64,000 nt of DNA, taken from Nematostella vectensis (taxonomy: Eukaryota; Cnidaria; Anthozoa; Actiniaria; Edwardsiidae). The translations under genes were made by a program, and so were the position numbers. Numbering within the stretch: position 1 is the first letter of the stretch; each line of letters starts with the position of its first letter. Location: contig NC_064045.1 in NCBI RefSeq assembly GCF_932526225.1, positions 16,324,312 through 16,388,311 on the forward strand, given 5' to 3'. This document shows, one piece after another, positions 49,345-61,341 of the stretch. Under the pieces are notes generated by a model. That model was not told the DNA's origin, ran no database searches, and saw only the letters and a list, made by a program, of their open reading frames with translations.

Positions 49345-49889
49345 TTTTTGGAATTTACATTCGGAAAAAAAATTATCGATTGTAACCTTTTGGAGGTTAC
49401 ACTCGTAAAACAAATTCCCGAATGTAACCCTGAAGCTTTTCCCGAATGTAACCTCCAGTCCGATGGTGACTTTGCTTGGGATAGTTTACGATACCAATAG
49501 TATTAAAAGTAATTTTCATTACAATTCCCTTCAGCAATGCCACGTTAGTCTTTCGTTGCGGGCACTTGACTACTAACGCAACGACCCGGGTTCGATTCCC
49601 GCTGATAGCCTATTTTTTTTTCTTTATTTTTTTTTTAAATATCGATACTTAATTATACTGTTCTTGGTGTGTCATGACATAAAAAGAAGGTATAGGGACA
49701 TTTTGATGTACTCTCAGCATCTTTGATGTGCTCATGCTTTGTTCAGGATCCTGTACATATTTTATGCACACAAGAACTAACTAGATTCCTTGGATAACTT
49801 GATTAAGTAGATTCTAACATAGAGCATAGCGCTCGATAGATTGATATACCTTTTTTTCCGAGTATACTGTTTTATTTTCCTAATGTTAC
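49345..49889 (+). repeat. Array 2 unit 5
   Basis: Alpha. tRNA-like 49539-49610, T-run 49613-49621. ACGCAACGAC in the anticodon arm, shared with unit 10. Confidence 0.96.
49355..49457. promoter_or_regulatory. Five-copy CCGAATGTAACC motif cluster (reference copy)
   Basis: Copies: TTACATTCGG (49355-49364, reverse), CGATTGTAACC (49377-49387, forward), GGTTACACTCG (49395-49405, reverse), CCGAATGTAACC (49418-49429, forward) and CCGAATGTAACC (49442-49453, forward). Spacing is roughly 18-24 bp. TGGAGGTTACA (49391-49401) and TGTAACCTCCA (49447-49457) also make an 11-bp perfect inverted repeat. It lies about 80 bp upstream of the tRNA-like unit in each of the 31 units. The mix of orientations suggests binding sites for a DNA-binding protein, but no factor is recognised. 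Confidence 0.55.
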
Positions 49890-50434
49890 TTTTTGGAATT
49901 TACATTCGGATAAAAAATTATCGATTGTAACCTTTTTGAGGTTACACTCGTAAAACAAATTCCCGAATGTAACCCTGAAGCTTTTCCCGAATGTAACCTC
50001 CAGTCCGATGGTGACTTTGCTTGGGATAGTTTACGATACCAATAGTATTAAAAGTAATTTTCATTATAATTCCCTTCTACAATGCCACGTTAGTCTTTTG
50101 TTGCAGGCACTTAACTACTAACGCAGCGACCCGGGTTCGATTCCCGCTGATAGCCTTTTTTTTTCTTTATTTTTTTTTTTAAATATCGATACTTAATTAT
50201 ACTGTTCTTGGTGTGTCATGACATAAAAAGAAGGTATAGGGACATTTTTATGTACTCTCAGCATCTTTGATGTGCTCATGCTTTGTTCAGGATCCTGTAC
50301 ATATTTTATGCACACAAGAACTAACTAGATTCCTTGGAAAACTTGATTAAGTAGATTCTAACATAGAGCATAGCGCTCGATAGATTGATATACCTTTTTT
50401 TCCGAGTATACTGTTTTATTTTTCCTAATGTTAC
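49890..50434 (+). repeat. Array 2 unit 6
   Basis: Beta. tRNA-like 50084-50155, with TTGCAGGCAC. The reverse motif reads TTTGAGGTTACA, breaking one pair of the 11-bp inverted repeat. Confidence 0.96.
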
Positions 50435-50978
50435 TTTTTGGAATTTACATTCGATAAAAAATTATCGATTGTAACCTTTTGGAGGTTACACTCGTAAAAC
50501 AAATTCCCGAATGTAACCCTGAAGCATTTCCCGAATGTAACCTCCAGTCCGATGGTGACTTTGCTTGGGATAGTTTACGATACCAATAGTATTAAAAGTA
50601 ATTTTCATTACAATTCCCTTCAGCAATGCCACGTTAGTCTTTCGTTGCGGGCACTTGACTACTAACGCAGCGACCCGGGTTCGATTCCCGCTGATAGCCT
50701 TTTTTTTTTCTTTATTTTTTTTTTAAATATCGATACTTAATTATACTGTTCTTGGTGTGTCATGACATAAAAAGAAGGTATAGGGACATTTTTATGTACT
50801 CTCAGCATCTTTGATGTGCTCATGCTTTGTTCAGGATCCTGTACATATTTTATGCACACAAGAACTAACTAGATTCCTTGGATAACTTGATTAAGTAGAT
50901 TCTAACATAGAGCATAGCGCTCGATAGATTGATATACCTTTTTTTCCGAGTATACTGTTTTATTTTTCCTAATGTTAC
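50435..50978 (+). repeat. Array 2 unit 7
   Basis: Alpha. tRNA-like 50628-50699. ATTCGATAAAAAATT and GAAGCATTTCC. Ends the first 5-unit repeat. Confidence 0.96.
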
Positions 50979-51524
50979 TTTTTGGAATTTACATTCGATA
51001 AAAAATAATCGATTGTAACCTTTTGGAGGTTACACTCGTAAAACAAATTCCCGAATGTAACCCTGAAGCATTTCCCGAATGTAACCTCCAGTCCGATGGT
51101 GACTTTGCTTGGGATAGTTTACGATACCAATAGTATTAAAAGTAATTTTCATTACAATTCCCTTCAGCAATGCCACGTTAGTCTTTCGTTGCGGGCACTT
51201 GACTACTAACGCAGCGACCCGGGTTCGATTCCCGCTGATAGCCTATTTTTTTTTTCTTTATTTTTTTTTTAAATATCGATACTTAATTATACTGTTCTTG
51301 GTGTGTCATGACATAAAAAGAAGGTATAGGGACATTTTTTATGTACTCTCAGCATCTTTGATGTGCTCATGCTTTGTTCAGGATCCTGTACATATTTTAT
51401 GCACACAAGAACTAACTAGATTCCTTGGATAACTTGATTAAGTAGATTCTAACATAGAGCATAGCGCTCGATAGATTGATATACCTTTTTTTCCGAGTAT
51501 ACTGTTTTATTTTCCTAATGTTAC
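50979..51524 (+). repeat. Array 2 unit 8
   Basis: Alpha. tRNA-like 51172-51243. CGATAAAAAATAATCG. Opens the second 5-unit repeat (counterpart of unit 3). Confidence 0.96.
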
Positions 51525-52068
51525 TTTTTGGAATTTACAATCGGAAAAAAAATTATCGATTGTAACCTTTTGGAGGTTACACTCGTAAAACAAATTCCCG
51601 ATTGTAACCCTGAAGCTTTTCCCGAATGTAACCTCCAGTCCGATGGTGACTTTGCTTGGGATAGTTTACGATACCAATAGTATTAAAAGTAATTTTCATT
51701 ATAATTCCCTTCAACAATGCCACGTTAGTCTTTTGTTGCGGGCACTTAACTACTAACGCAGCGACCCGGGTTCGATTCCCGCTGATAGCCTTTTTTTTTC
51801 TTTATTTTTTGTTTTGAATATCGATACTTAATTATACTGTTCTTGGTGTGTCATGACATAAAAAGAAGGTATAGGGACATTTTTATGTACTCTGAGCATC
51901 TTTGATGTGCTCATGCTTTGTTCAGGATCCTGCACATATTTTATGCACACAAGAACTAACTAGATTTCTTGGATAACTTGATTAAGTAGATTCTAACATA
52001 GAGCATAGCGCTCGATAGATTGATATACCTTTTTTCCGAGTATACTGTTTTATTTTTCCTAATGTTAC
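51525..52068 (+). repeat. Array 2 unit 9
   Basis: Beta. tRNA-like 51719-51790. TTACAATCGG and GTTTTGAATATCG as in unit 4; fourth motif is CCGATTGTAACC. Confidence 0.96.
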
Positions 52069-52615
52069 TTTTTGGAATTTACATTCGGAAAAAAAATTAT
52101 CGATTGTAACCTTTTGGAGGTTACACTCGTAAAACAAATTCCCGAATGTAACCCTGAAGCTTTTCCCGAATGTAACCTCCAGTCCGATGGTGACTTTGCT
52201 TGGGATAGTTTACGATACCAATAGTATTAAAAGTAATTTTCATTACAATTCCCTTCAGCAATGCCACGTTAGTCTTTCGTTGCGGGCACTTGACTACTAA
52301 CGCAACGACCCGGGTTCGATTCCCGCTGATAGCCTATTTTTTTTTTCTTTATTTTTTTTTTTAAATATCGATACTTAATTATACTGTTCTTGGTGTGTCA
52401 TGACATAAAAAGAAGGTATAGGGACATTTTGATGTACTCTCAGCATCTTTGATGTGCTCATGCTTTGTTCAGGATCCTGTACATATTTTATGCACACAAG
52501 AACTAACTAGATTCCTTGGATAACTTGATTAAGTAGATTCTAACATAGAGCATAGCGCTCGATAGATTGATATACCTTTTTTTCCGAGTATACTGTTTTA
52601 TTTTCCTAATGTTAC
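52069..52615 (+). repeat. Array 2 unit 10
   Basis: Alpha. tRNA-like 52263-52334, with ACGCAACGAC as in unit 5. Confidence 0.96.
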
Positions 52616-53159
52616 TTTTTGGAATTTATATTCGGATAAAAAATTATCGATTGTAACCTTTTGGAGGTTACACTCGTAAAACAAATTCCCGAATGTAACC
52701 TGAAGCTTTTCCCGAATGTAACCTCCAGTCCGATGGTGACTTTGCTTGGGATAGTTTACGATACCAATAGTATTAAAAGTAATTTTCATTATAATTCCCT
52801 TCAACAATGCCACGTTAGTCTTTTGTTGCGGGCACTTAACTACTAACGCAGCGACCCGGGTTCGATTCCCGCTGATAGCCTTTTTTTTTCTTTATTTTTT
52901 TTTTTAAATATCGATACTTAATTATACTGTTCTTGGTGTGTCATGACATAAAAAGAAGGTATAGGGACATTTTGATGTACTCTCAGCATCTTTGATGTGC
53001 TCATGCTTTGTTCAGGATCCTGTACATATTTTATGCACACAAGAACTAACTAGATTCCTTGGAAAACTTGATTAAGTAGATTCTTACATAGAGCATAGCG
53101 CTCGATAGATTGATATACCTTTTTTTCCGAGTATACTGTTTTATTTTTCCTAATGTTAC
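52616..53159 (+). repeat. Array 2 unit 11
   Basis: Beta. tRNA-like 52809-52880. First motif TTATATTCGG; one C deleted after the fourth motif (GTAACCTGAAG). Confidence 0.96.
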
Positions 53160-53703
53160 TTTTTGGAATTTACATTCGATAAAAAATTATCGATTGTAAC
53201 CTTTTGGAGGTTACACTCGTAAAACAAATTCCCGAATGTAACCCTGAAGCATTTCCCGAATGTAACCTCCAGTCCGATGGTGACTTTGCTTGGGATAGTT
53301 TACGATACCAATAGTATTAAAAGTAATTTTCATTACAATTCCCTTCAGCAATGCCACGTTAGTCTTTCGTTGCGGGCACTTGACTACTAACGCAGCGACC
53401 CGGGTTCGATTCCCGCTGATAGCCTATTTTTTTTTCTTTATTTTTTTTTTAAATATCGATACTTAATTATACTGTTCTTGGTGTGTCATGACATAAAAAG
53501 AAGGTATAGGGACATTTTTATGTACTCTCAGCATCTTTGATGTGCTCATGCTTTGTTCAGGATCCTGTACATATTTTATGCACACAAGAACTAACTAGAT
53601 TCCTTGGATAACTTGATTAAGTAGATTCTAACATAGAGCATAGCGCTCGATAGATTGATATACCTTTTTTTCCGAGTATACTGTTTTATTTTCCTAATGT
53701 TAC
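53160..53703 (+). repeat. Array 2 unit 12
   Basis: Alpha. tRNA-like 53353-53424. ATTCGATAAAAAATT and GAAGCATTTCC. Ends the second 5-unit repeat. Confidence 0.96.
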
Positions 53704-54247
53704 TTTTTGGAATTTACAATCGGAAAAAAAATTATCGATTGTAACCTTTTGGAGGTTACACTCGTAAAACAAATTCCCGAATGTAACCCTGAAGCTTTTC
53801 CCGAATGTAACCTCCAGTCCGATGGTGACTTTGCTTGGGATAGTTTACGATACCAATAGTATTAAAAGTAATTTTCATTATAATTCCCTTCAACAATGCC
53901 ACGTTAGTCTTTTGTTGCGGGCACTTAACTACTAACGCAGCGACCCGGGTTCGATTCCCGCTGATAGCCTTTTTTTTTCTTTATTTTTTTTTTAAATATC
54001 GATACTTAATTATACTGTTCTTGGTGTGTCATGACATAAAAAGAAGGTATAGGGACATTTTTATGTACTCTCAGCATCTTTGATGTGCTCATGCTTTGTT
54101 CAGGATCCTGTACATATTTTATGCACACAAGAACTAACTAGATTCCTTGGAAAACTTGATTAAGTAGATTCTAACATAGAGCATAGCGCTCGATAGATTG
54201 ATATACCTTTTTTTCCGAGTATACTGTTTTATTTTTCCTAATGTTAC
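53704..54247 (+). repeat. Array 2 unit 13
   Basis: Beta. tRNA-like 53898-53969. TTACAATCGG. The last full beta-class copy in the window. Confidence 0.96.
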
Positions 54248-54791
54248 TTTTTGGAATTTACATTCGAAAAAAAAATTATCGATTGTAACCTTTTGGAGGT
54301 TACACTCGTAAAACAAATTCCCGAATGTAACCCTGAAGCATTTCCCGAATGTAACCTCCAGTCCGATTGTGACTTTGCTTGGGATAGTTTACGATACCAA
54401 TAGTATTAAAAGTAATTTTCATTACAATTCCCTTCAGCAATGCCACGTTAGTCTTTCGTTGCGGGCACTTGACTACTAACGCAGCGACCCGGGTTCGATT
54501 CCCGCTGATAGCCTATTTTTTTTCTTTATTTTTTTTTTAAATATCGATACTTAATTATACTGTTCTTGGTGTGTCATGACATAAAAAGAAGGTATAGGGA
54601 CATTTTTATGTACTCTCAGCATATTTGATGTGCTCATGCTTTGTTCAGGATCCTGTACATATTTTATGCACACAAGGACTAACTAGATTCCTTGGATAAC
54701 TTGATTAAGTAGATTCTAACATAGAGCATAGCGCTCGATAGATTGATATACCTTTTTTTCCGAGTATACTGTTTTATTTTCCTAATGTTAC
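54248..54791 (+). repeat. Array 2 unit 14
   Basis: Alpha. tRNA-like 54442-54513. GAAGCATTTCC; CCGATTGTGAC after the cluster; ACAAGGACT in the tail. Confidence 0.96.
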
Positions 54792-55337
54792 TTTTTGGAA
54801 TTTACATTCGGAAAAAAATTATCGATTGTAACCTTTTGGAGGTTACACTCGTAAAACAAATTCCCGATTGTAACCCTGAAGCTTTTCCCGAATGTAACCT
54901 CCAGTCCGATGGTGACTTTGCTTGGGATAGTTTACGATACCAATAGTATTAAAAGTAATTTTCATTACAATTCCCTTCAGCAATGCCACGTTAGTCTTTC
55001 GTTGCGGGCACTTGACTACTAACGCAGCGACCCGGGTTCGATTCCCGCTGATAGCCTATTTTTTTTTCTTAATTTTTTTTTTAAATATCGATACTTAATT
55101 ATACTGTTCTTGGTGTGTCATGACATAAAAAGAAGGTATAGGGACATTTTGATGTACTCTCAGCATCTTTGATGTGCTCATGCTTTGTTCAGGATCCTGT
55201 ACATATTTTATGCACACAAGAACTAACTAGATTCCTTGGTTAACTTGATTAAGTAGATTCTAACATAGAGCATAGCGCTCGATAGATTGATATACCTTTT
55301 TTTTTCGAGTATACTGTTTTATTTTTCCTAATGTTAC
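54792..55337 (+). repeat. Array 2 unit 15
   Basis: Alpha. tRNA-like 54985-55056. Fourth motif CCGATTGTAACC; TTCTTAATTTT after the T-run, shared with unit 16. Confidence 0.96.
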
Positions 55338-55884
55338 TTTTTGGAATTTACATTCGGAAAAACAATTATCGATTGTAACCTTTTGGAGGTTACACTCGTA
55401 AAACAAATTCCCGATTGTAACCCTGAAGCTTTTCCCGAATGTAACCTCCAGTCCGATGGCGACTTTGCTTGGGATAGTTTACGATACCAATAGTATTAAA
55501 AGTAATTTTCATTACAATTCCCTTCAGTAATGCCACGTTAGTCTTTCGTTGCGGGCACTTGACTACTAACGCAGCGACCCGGGTTCGATTCCCGCTGATA
55601 GCCTATTTTTTTTTCTTAATTTTTTTTTTAAATATCGATACTTAATTATACTGTTCTTGGTGTGTCATGACATAAAAAGAAGGTATAGGGACATTTTGAT
55701 GTACTCTCAGCATCTTTGATGTGCTCATGCTTTGTTCAGGATCCTGTACATATTTTATGCACACAAGAACTAACTAGATTCCTTGGTTAACTTGATTAAG
55801 TAGATTCTAACATAGAGCATAGCGCTCGATAGATTGATATACCTTTTTTTTTCGAGTATACTGTTTTATTTTTCCTAATGTTAC
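55338..55884 (+). repeat. Array 2 unit 16
   Basis: Alpha. tRNA-like 55532-55603. AAAAACAATTATCG (shared with unit 17), GATGGCGAC and CAGTAATGCC. Confidence 0.96.
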
Positions 55885-56429
55885 TTTTTGGGATTTACAT
55901 TCGGAAAAACAATTATCGATTGTAACCTTTTGGAGGTTACACTCGTAAAACAAATTCCCGAATGTAACCCTGAAGCTTTTCCCGAATGTAACCTCCAGTC
56001 CGATGGTGACTTTGCTTGGGATAGTTTACGATACCAATAGTATTAAAAGTAATTTTCATTACAATTCTCTTCAGCAATGCCACGTTAGTCTTTCGTTGCG
56101 GGCACTTGACTACTAACGGAGCGACCCGGGTTCGATTCCCGCTGATAGCCTATTTTTTTTTCTTTATTTTTTTTTTAAATATCTATACTTAATTATACTG
56201 TTCTTGGTGTGTCATGACATAAAAAGAAGGTATAGGGACATTTTTATGTACTCTCAGCATCTTTGATGTGCTCATGCTTTGTTCAGGATCCTGCACATAT
56301 TTTACGCACACAAGAACTAACTAGATTTCTTGGATAACTTGATTAAGTAGATTCTAACATAGAGCATAGCGCTCGATAGATTGATATACCTTTTTTCCGA
56401 GTATACTGTTTTATTTTTCCTAATGTTAC
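55885..56429 (+). repeat. Array 2 unit 17
   Basis: Alpha. tRNA-like 56079-56150, with CTAACGGAGCG in the anticodon arm. TTGGGATTTAC at the start and AATATCTATAC after the T-run. Confidence 0.96.
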
Positions 56430-56971
56430 TTTTTGGAATTTACATTCGGAAAAAAAATTATCGATTGTAACCTTTTGGAGGTTACTCTCGTAAAACAAAT
56501 TCCCGAATGTAACCCTGAAGCTTTTCCCGAATGTAACATCCAGTCTGATGGTGACTTTGCTTGGGATAGTTTACGATACCAATAGTATTAAAAGTAATTT
56601 TCATTACAATTCCCTTCAGCAATGCCACGTTAGTCTTTCGTTGCGGGCACTTGACTACTAACGCAGCGACCAGGGTTCGATTCCCGCTGATAGCCTTTTT
56701 TTTTTTTTTTTTTTTTTTAAATATCGATACTTAATTATACTGTTCTTGGTGTGTCATGACATAAAAAGAAGGTATAGGGACATTTTGATGTACTCTCAGC
56801 ATCTTTGATGTGCTCATGCTTTGTTCAGGATCCTGTAAATATTTTATGCACACAAGAACTAACTAGATTCCTTGGATAACTTGATTAAGTAGATTCTAAC
56901 ATAGAGCATAGCGCTCGATAGATTGATATACCTTTTTTTCCGAGTATACTGTTTTATTTTCCTAATGTTAC
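56430..56971 (+). repeat. Array 2 unit 18
   Basis: Alpha. tRNA-like 56624-56695, with GACCAGGG changing the T stem. It is followed by an unbroken run of 23 T (56696-56718) in which the two usual T tracts have merged. GGTTACTCTCG and TGTAACATCC alter two motifs. Confidence 0.96.
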
Positions 56972-57516
56972 TTTTTGGAATTTACAATCGGAAAAAAAAT
57001 TATCGATTGTAACCTTTTGGAGGTTACACTCGTAAAACAAATTCCCGAATGTAACCCTGAAGCTTTTCCCGAATGTAACCTCCAGTCCGATGGTGACTTT
57101 GCTTGGGATAGTTTACGATACCAATAGTATTAAAAGTAATTTTCATTACAATTCTCTTAAGCAATGCCACGTTAGTCTTTCGTTGCGGGCGCTTGACTAC
57201 TAACGCAGCGACCCGGGTTCGATTCCCGCTGATAGCCTATTTTTTTTTCTTTATTTTTTTTTTAAATATCGATACTTAATTATACTGTTCTTGGTGTGTC
57301 ATGACATAAAAAGAAGGTATAGGGACATTTTTATGTACTCTCAGCATCTTTGATGTGCTCATGCTTTGTTCAGGATCCTGCACATATTTTACGCACACAA
57401 GAACTAACTAGATTTCTTGGATAACTTGATTAAGTAGATTCTAACATAGAGCATAGCGCTCGATAGATTGATATACCTTTTTTCCGAGTATACTGTTTTA
57501 TTTTTCCTAATGTTAC
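56972..57516 (+). repeat. Array 2 unit 19
   Basis: Alpha. tRNA-like 57166-57237, with GCGGGCGCTTGAC. TTACAATCGG; TTCTCTTAAGCAATG upstream. Confidence 0.96.
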
Positions 57517-58064
57517 TTTTTGGAATTTACATTCGGAAAAAAAATTATCGATTGTTTGTAACCTTTTGGAGGTTACACTCGTAAAACAAATTCCCGAATG
57601 AAACCCTGAAGCTTTTCCCGAATGTAACCTCCAGTCCGATGGTGACTTTGCTTGGGATAGTTTACGATACCAATAGTATTAAAAGTAATTTTCATTACAA
57701 TTCCCTTCAGGAATGCCACGTTAGTCTTTCGTTGCGGGCACTTGACTACTAACGCAGCGACCCGGGTTCGATTCCCGATGATAGCCTATTTTTTTTTCTT
57801 TATTTTTTTTTAAATATCGATACTTAATTATACTGTTCTTGGTGTGTCATGACATAAAAAGAAGGTATAGGGACATTTTGATGTACTCTCAGCATCTTTG
57901 ATGTGCTCATGCTTTGTTCAGGATCCTGTACATATTTTATGCACACAAGAACTAACTAGATTCCTTGGATAACTTGATTAAGTAGATTCTAACATAGAGC
58001 ATAGCGCTCGATAGATTGATATACCTTTTTGTCCGAGTATACTGTTTTATTTTCCTAATGTTAC
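57517..58064 (+). repeat. Array 2 unit 20
   Basis: Alpha. tRNA-like 57715-57786, with CCCGATGATAGCC at the 3' side. A 4-bp tandem duplication (GATTGTTTGTAACC) in the second motif; the fourth motif is GAATGAAACC. Confidence 0.96.
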
Positions 58065-58612
58065 TTTTTGGAATTTACATTCGGAAAAAAAATTATCGAT
58101 TGTAACCTTTTGGAGGTTACACTCGTAAAACAAATTCCCGAATGTAACCCTGAAGCTTTTCCCGAATGTAACCTCCAGTCCGATGGTGACTTTGCTTGGG
58201 ATAGTTTACGATACCAATAGTATTAAAAGTAATTTTCATTACAATTCCCTTCAGGAATGCCACGTTAGTCTTTCGTTGCGGGCACTTGACTACTAACGCA
58301 GCGACCCGGGTTCGATTCCCGCTGATAGCCTATTTTTTTTTTCTTTATTTTTTTTTTTAAATATCGATACTTAATTATACTGTTCTTGGTGTGTCATGAC
58401 ATAAATAGAAGGTATAGGGACATTTTTATGTACTCTCAGCATCTTTGATGTGCTCATGCTTTGTTCAGGATCCTGTACATATTTTATGCACACAAGAACT
58501 AACTAGATTCCTTGGATAACTTGATTAAGTAGATTCTAACATAGAGCATAGCGCTCGATAGATTGATATACCTTTTTTTCCGTGTATACTGTTTTATTTT
58601 TCCTAATGTTAC
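58065..58612 (+). repeat. Array 2 unit 21
   Basis: Alpha. tRNA-like 58259-58330, preceded by CAGGAATGCC. The tail has ATAAATAGAAGG and CCGTGTATAC. Confidence 0.96.
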
Positions 58613-59158
58613 TTTTTGGAATTTACATTCGGAAAAAAAATTATCGATTGTAACCTTTTGGAGGTTACACTCGTAAAACAAATTCCCGAATGTAACCCTG
58701 AAGCTTTTCCCGAATGTAACCTCCAGTCCGATGGTGACTTTGCTTGGGATAGTTTACGATACCAATATTATTAAAAGTAATTTTCATTACAATTCCCTTC
58801 AGCAATGCCACGTTAGTCTTTCGTTGCGGGCACTTGACTACTAACGCAGCGACCCGGGTTCGATTCCCGCTAATAGCCTATTTTTTTTTCTTTATTTTTT
58901 TTTTAAATATCGATACTTAATTATACTGTTCTTGGTGTGTCATGACATAAAAAGAAGGTATAGGGACATTTTTATGTACTCTCAGCATCTTTGATGTGCT
59001 CATGCTTAGTTCAGGATCCTGTACATATTTTATGCACACAAGAACTAACTAGATTCTTTGGATAACTTGATTAAGTAGATTCTAACATAGAGCATAGCGC
59101 TCGATAGATTGATATACCTTTTTTTCCGTGTATACTGTTTTATTTTTCCTAATGTTAC
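58613..59158 (+). repeat. Array 2 unit 22
   Basis: Alpha. tRNA-like 58807-58878, with GCTAATAGCC. CCAATATTATT upstream. Confidence 0.96.
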
Positions 59159-59702
59159 TTTTTGGAATTTACATTCGGAAAAAAAATTATCGATTGTAAC
59201 CTTTTGGAGGTTACACTCGTAAAACAAATTCCCGAATGAAACCCTGAAGCTTTTCCCGAATGTAACCTCCAGTCCGATGGTGACTTTGCTTGGGATAGTT
59301 TACGATACCAATAGTATTAAAAGTAATTTTAATTACAATTCCCTTCAGGAATGCCACGTTAGTCTTTCGTTGCGGGCACTTGACTACTAACGCAGCGACC
59401 CGGGTTCGATTCCCGCTGATAGCCTATTTTTTTTTCTTTATTTTTTTTTAAATATCGATACTTAATTATACTGTTCTTGGTGTGTCATGACATAAAAAGA
59501 AGGTATAGGGACATTTTGATGTACTCTCAGCATCTTTGATGTGCTCATGCTTTGTTCAGGATCCTAAACATATTTTATGCACACAAGAACTAACTAGATT
59601 CCTTGGATAACTTGATTAAGTAGATTCTAACATAGAGCATAGCGCTCGATAGATTGATATACCTTTTTGTCCGAGTATACTGTTTTATTTTCCTAATGTT
59701 AC
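59159..59702 (+). repeat. Array 2 unit 23
   Basis: Alpha. tRNA-like 59353-59424, preceded by CAGGAATGCC. Fourth motif GAATGAAACC as in unit 20. Tail GGATCCTAAACAT. Confidence 0.96.
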
Positions 59703-60249
59703 TTTTTGGAATTTACATTCGGAAAAAAAATTATCGATTGTAACCTTTTGGAGGTTACACTCGTAAAACAAATTCCCGAATGTAACCCTGAAGCTTTTCC
59801 CGAATGTAACCTCCAGTCCGATGGTGACTTTGCTTGGGATAGTTTACGATACCAATAGTATTAAAAGTAATTTTCATTACAATTCCCTTCAGGAATGCCA
59901 CGTTAGTCTTTCGTTGCGGGCACTTGACTACTAACGCAGCGACCCGGGTTCGATTCCCGCTGATAGCCTATTTTTTTTTTCTTTACTTTTTTTTTAAATA
60001 TCGATACTTAATTATACTGTTCTTGGTGTGTCATGACATAAATAGAAGGTATAGGGACATTTTTATGTACTCTCAGCATCTTTGATGTGCTCATGCTTTG
60101 TTCAGGATCCTGTACATATTTTATGCACACAAGAACTAACTAGATTCCTTGGATAACTTGATTAAGTAGATTCTAACATAGAGCATAGCGCTCGATAGAT
60201 TGATATACCTTTTTTTCCGTGTATACTGTTTTATTTTTCCTAATGTTAC
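59703..60249 (+). repeat. Array 2 unit 24
   Basis: Alpha. tRNA-like 59897-59968, preceded by CAGGAATGCC; TCTTTACTTTTT after the T-run. First half of the duplicated dimer. Confidence 0.96.
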
Positions 60250-60794
60250 TTTTTGGAATTTACATTCGGAAAAAAAATTATCGATTGTAACCTTTTGGAA
60301 GTTACACTCGTAAAACAAATTCCCGAATGTAACCCTGAAGCCTTTCCCGAATGTAACCTCCAGTCCGATGGTGACTTTGCTTGGGATAGTTTACGATACC
60401 AATATTATTAAAAGTAATTTTCATTACAATTCCCTTCAGCAATGCCACGTTAGTCTTTCGTTGCGGGCACTTGACTACTAACGCAGCGACCCGGGTTCGA
60501 TTCCCGCTGATAGCTTTTTTTTTTTTCTTTATTTTTTTTTTAAATATCGATACTTAATTATACTGTTCTTGGTGTGTCATGACATAAAAAGAAGGTATAG
60601 GGACATTTTTATGTACTCTCAGCATCTTTGATGTGCTCATGCTTTGTTCAGGATCCTAAACATATTTTATGCACACAAGAACTAACTAGATTCCTTGGAT
60701 AACTTGATTAAGTAGATTCTAACATAGAGCATAGCGCTCGATAGATTGATATACCTTTTTGTCCGAGTATACTGTTTTATTTTCCTAATGTTAC
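60250..60794 (+). repeat. Array 2 unit 25
   Basis: Alpha. tRNA-like 60444-60515, where the usual GATAGCCTA end is GATAGC followed by a longer T-run. TTGGAAGTTACAC and GAAGCCTTTCC are shared with unit 27. Tail GGATCCTAAACAT. Confidence 0.96.
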
Positions 60795-61341
60795 TTTTTG
60801 GAATTTACATTCGGAAAAAAAATTATCGATTGTAACCTTTTGGAGGTTACACTCGTAAAACAAATTCCCGAATGTAACCCTGAAGCTTTTCCCGAATGTA
60901 ACCTCCAGTCCGATGGTGACTTTGCTTGGGATAGTTTACGATACCAATAGTATTAAAAGTAATTTTCATTACAATTCCCTTCAGGAATGCCACGTTAGTC
61001 TTTCGTTGCGGGCACTTGACTACTAACGCAGCGACCCGGGTTCGATTCCCGCTGATAGCCTATTTTTTTTTTCTTTACTTTTTTTTTAAATATCGATACT
61101 TAATTATACTGTTCTTGGTGTGTCATGACATAAATAGAAGGTATAGGGACATTTTTATGTACTCTCAGCATCTTTGATGTGCTCATGCTTTGTTCAGGAT
61201 CCTGTACATATTTTATGCACACAAGAACTAACTAGATTCCTTGGATAACTTGATTAAGTAGATTCTAACATAGAGCATAGCGCTCGATAGATTGATATAC
61301 CTTTTTTTCCGTGTATACTGTTTTATTTTTCCTAATGTTAC
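60795..61341 (+). repeat. Array 2 unit 26
   Basis: Alpha. tRNA-like 60989-61060. Near copy of unit 24. Confidence 0.96.
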
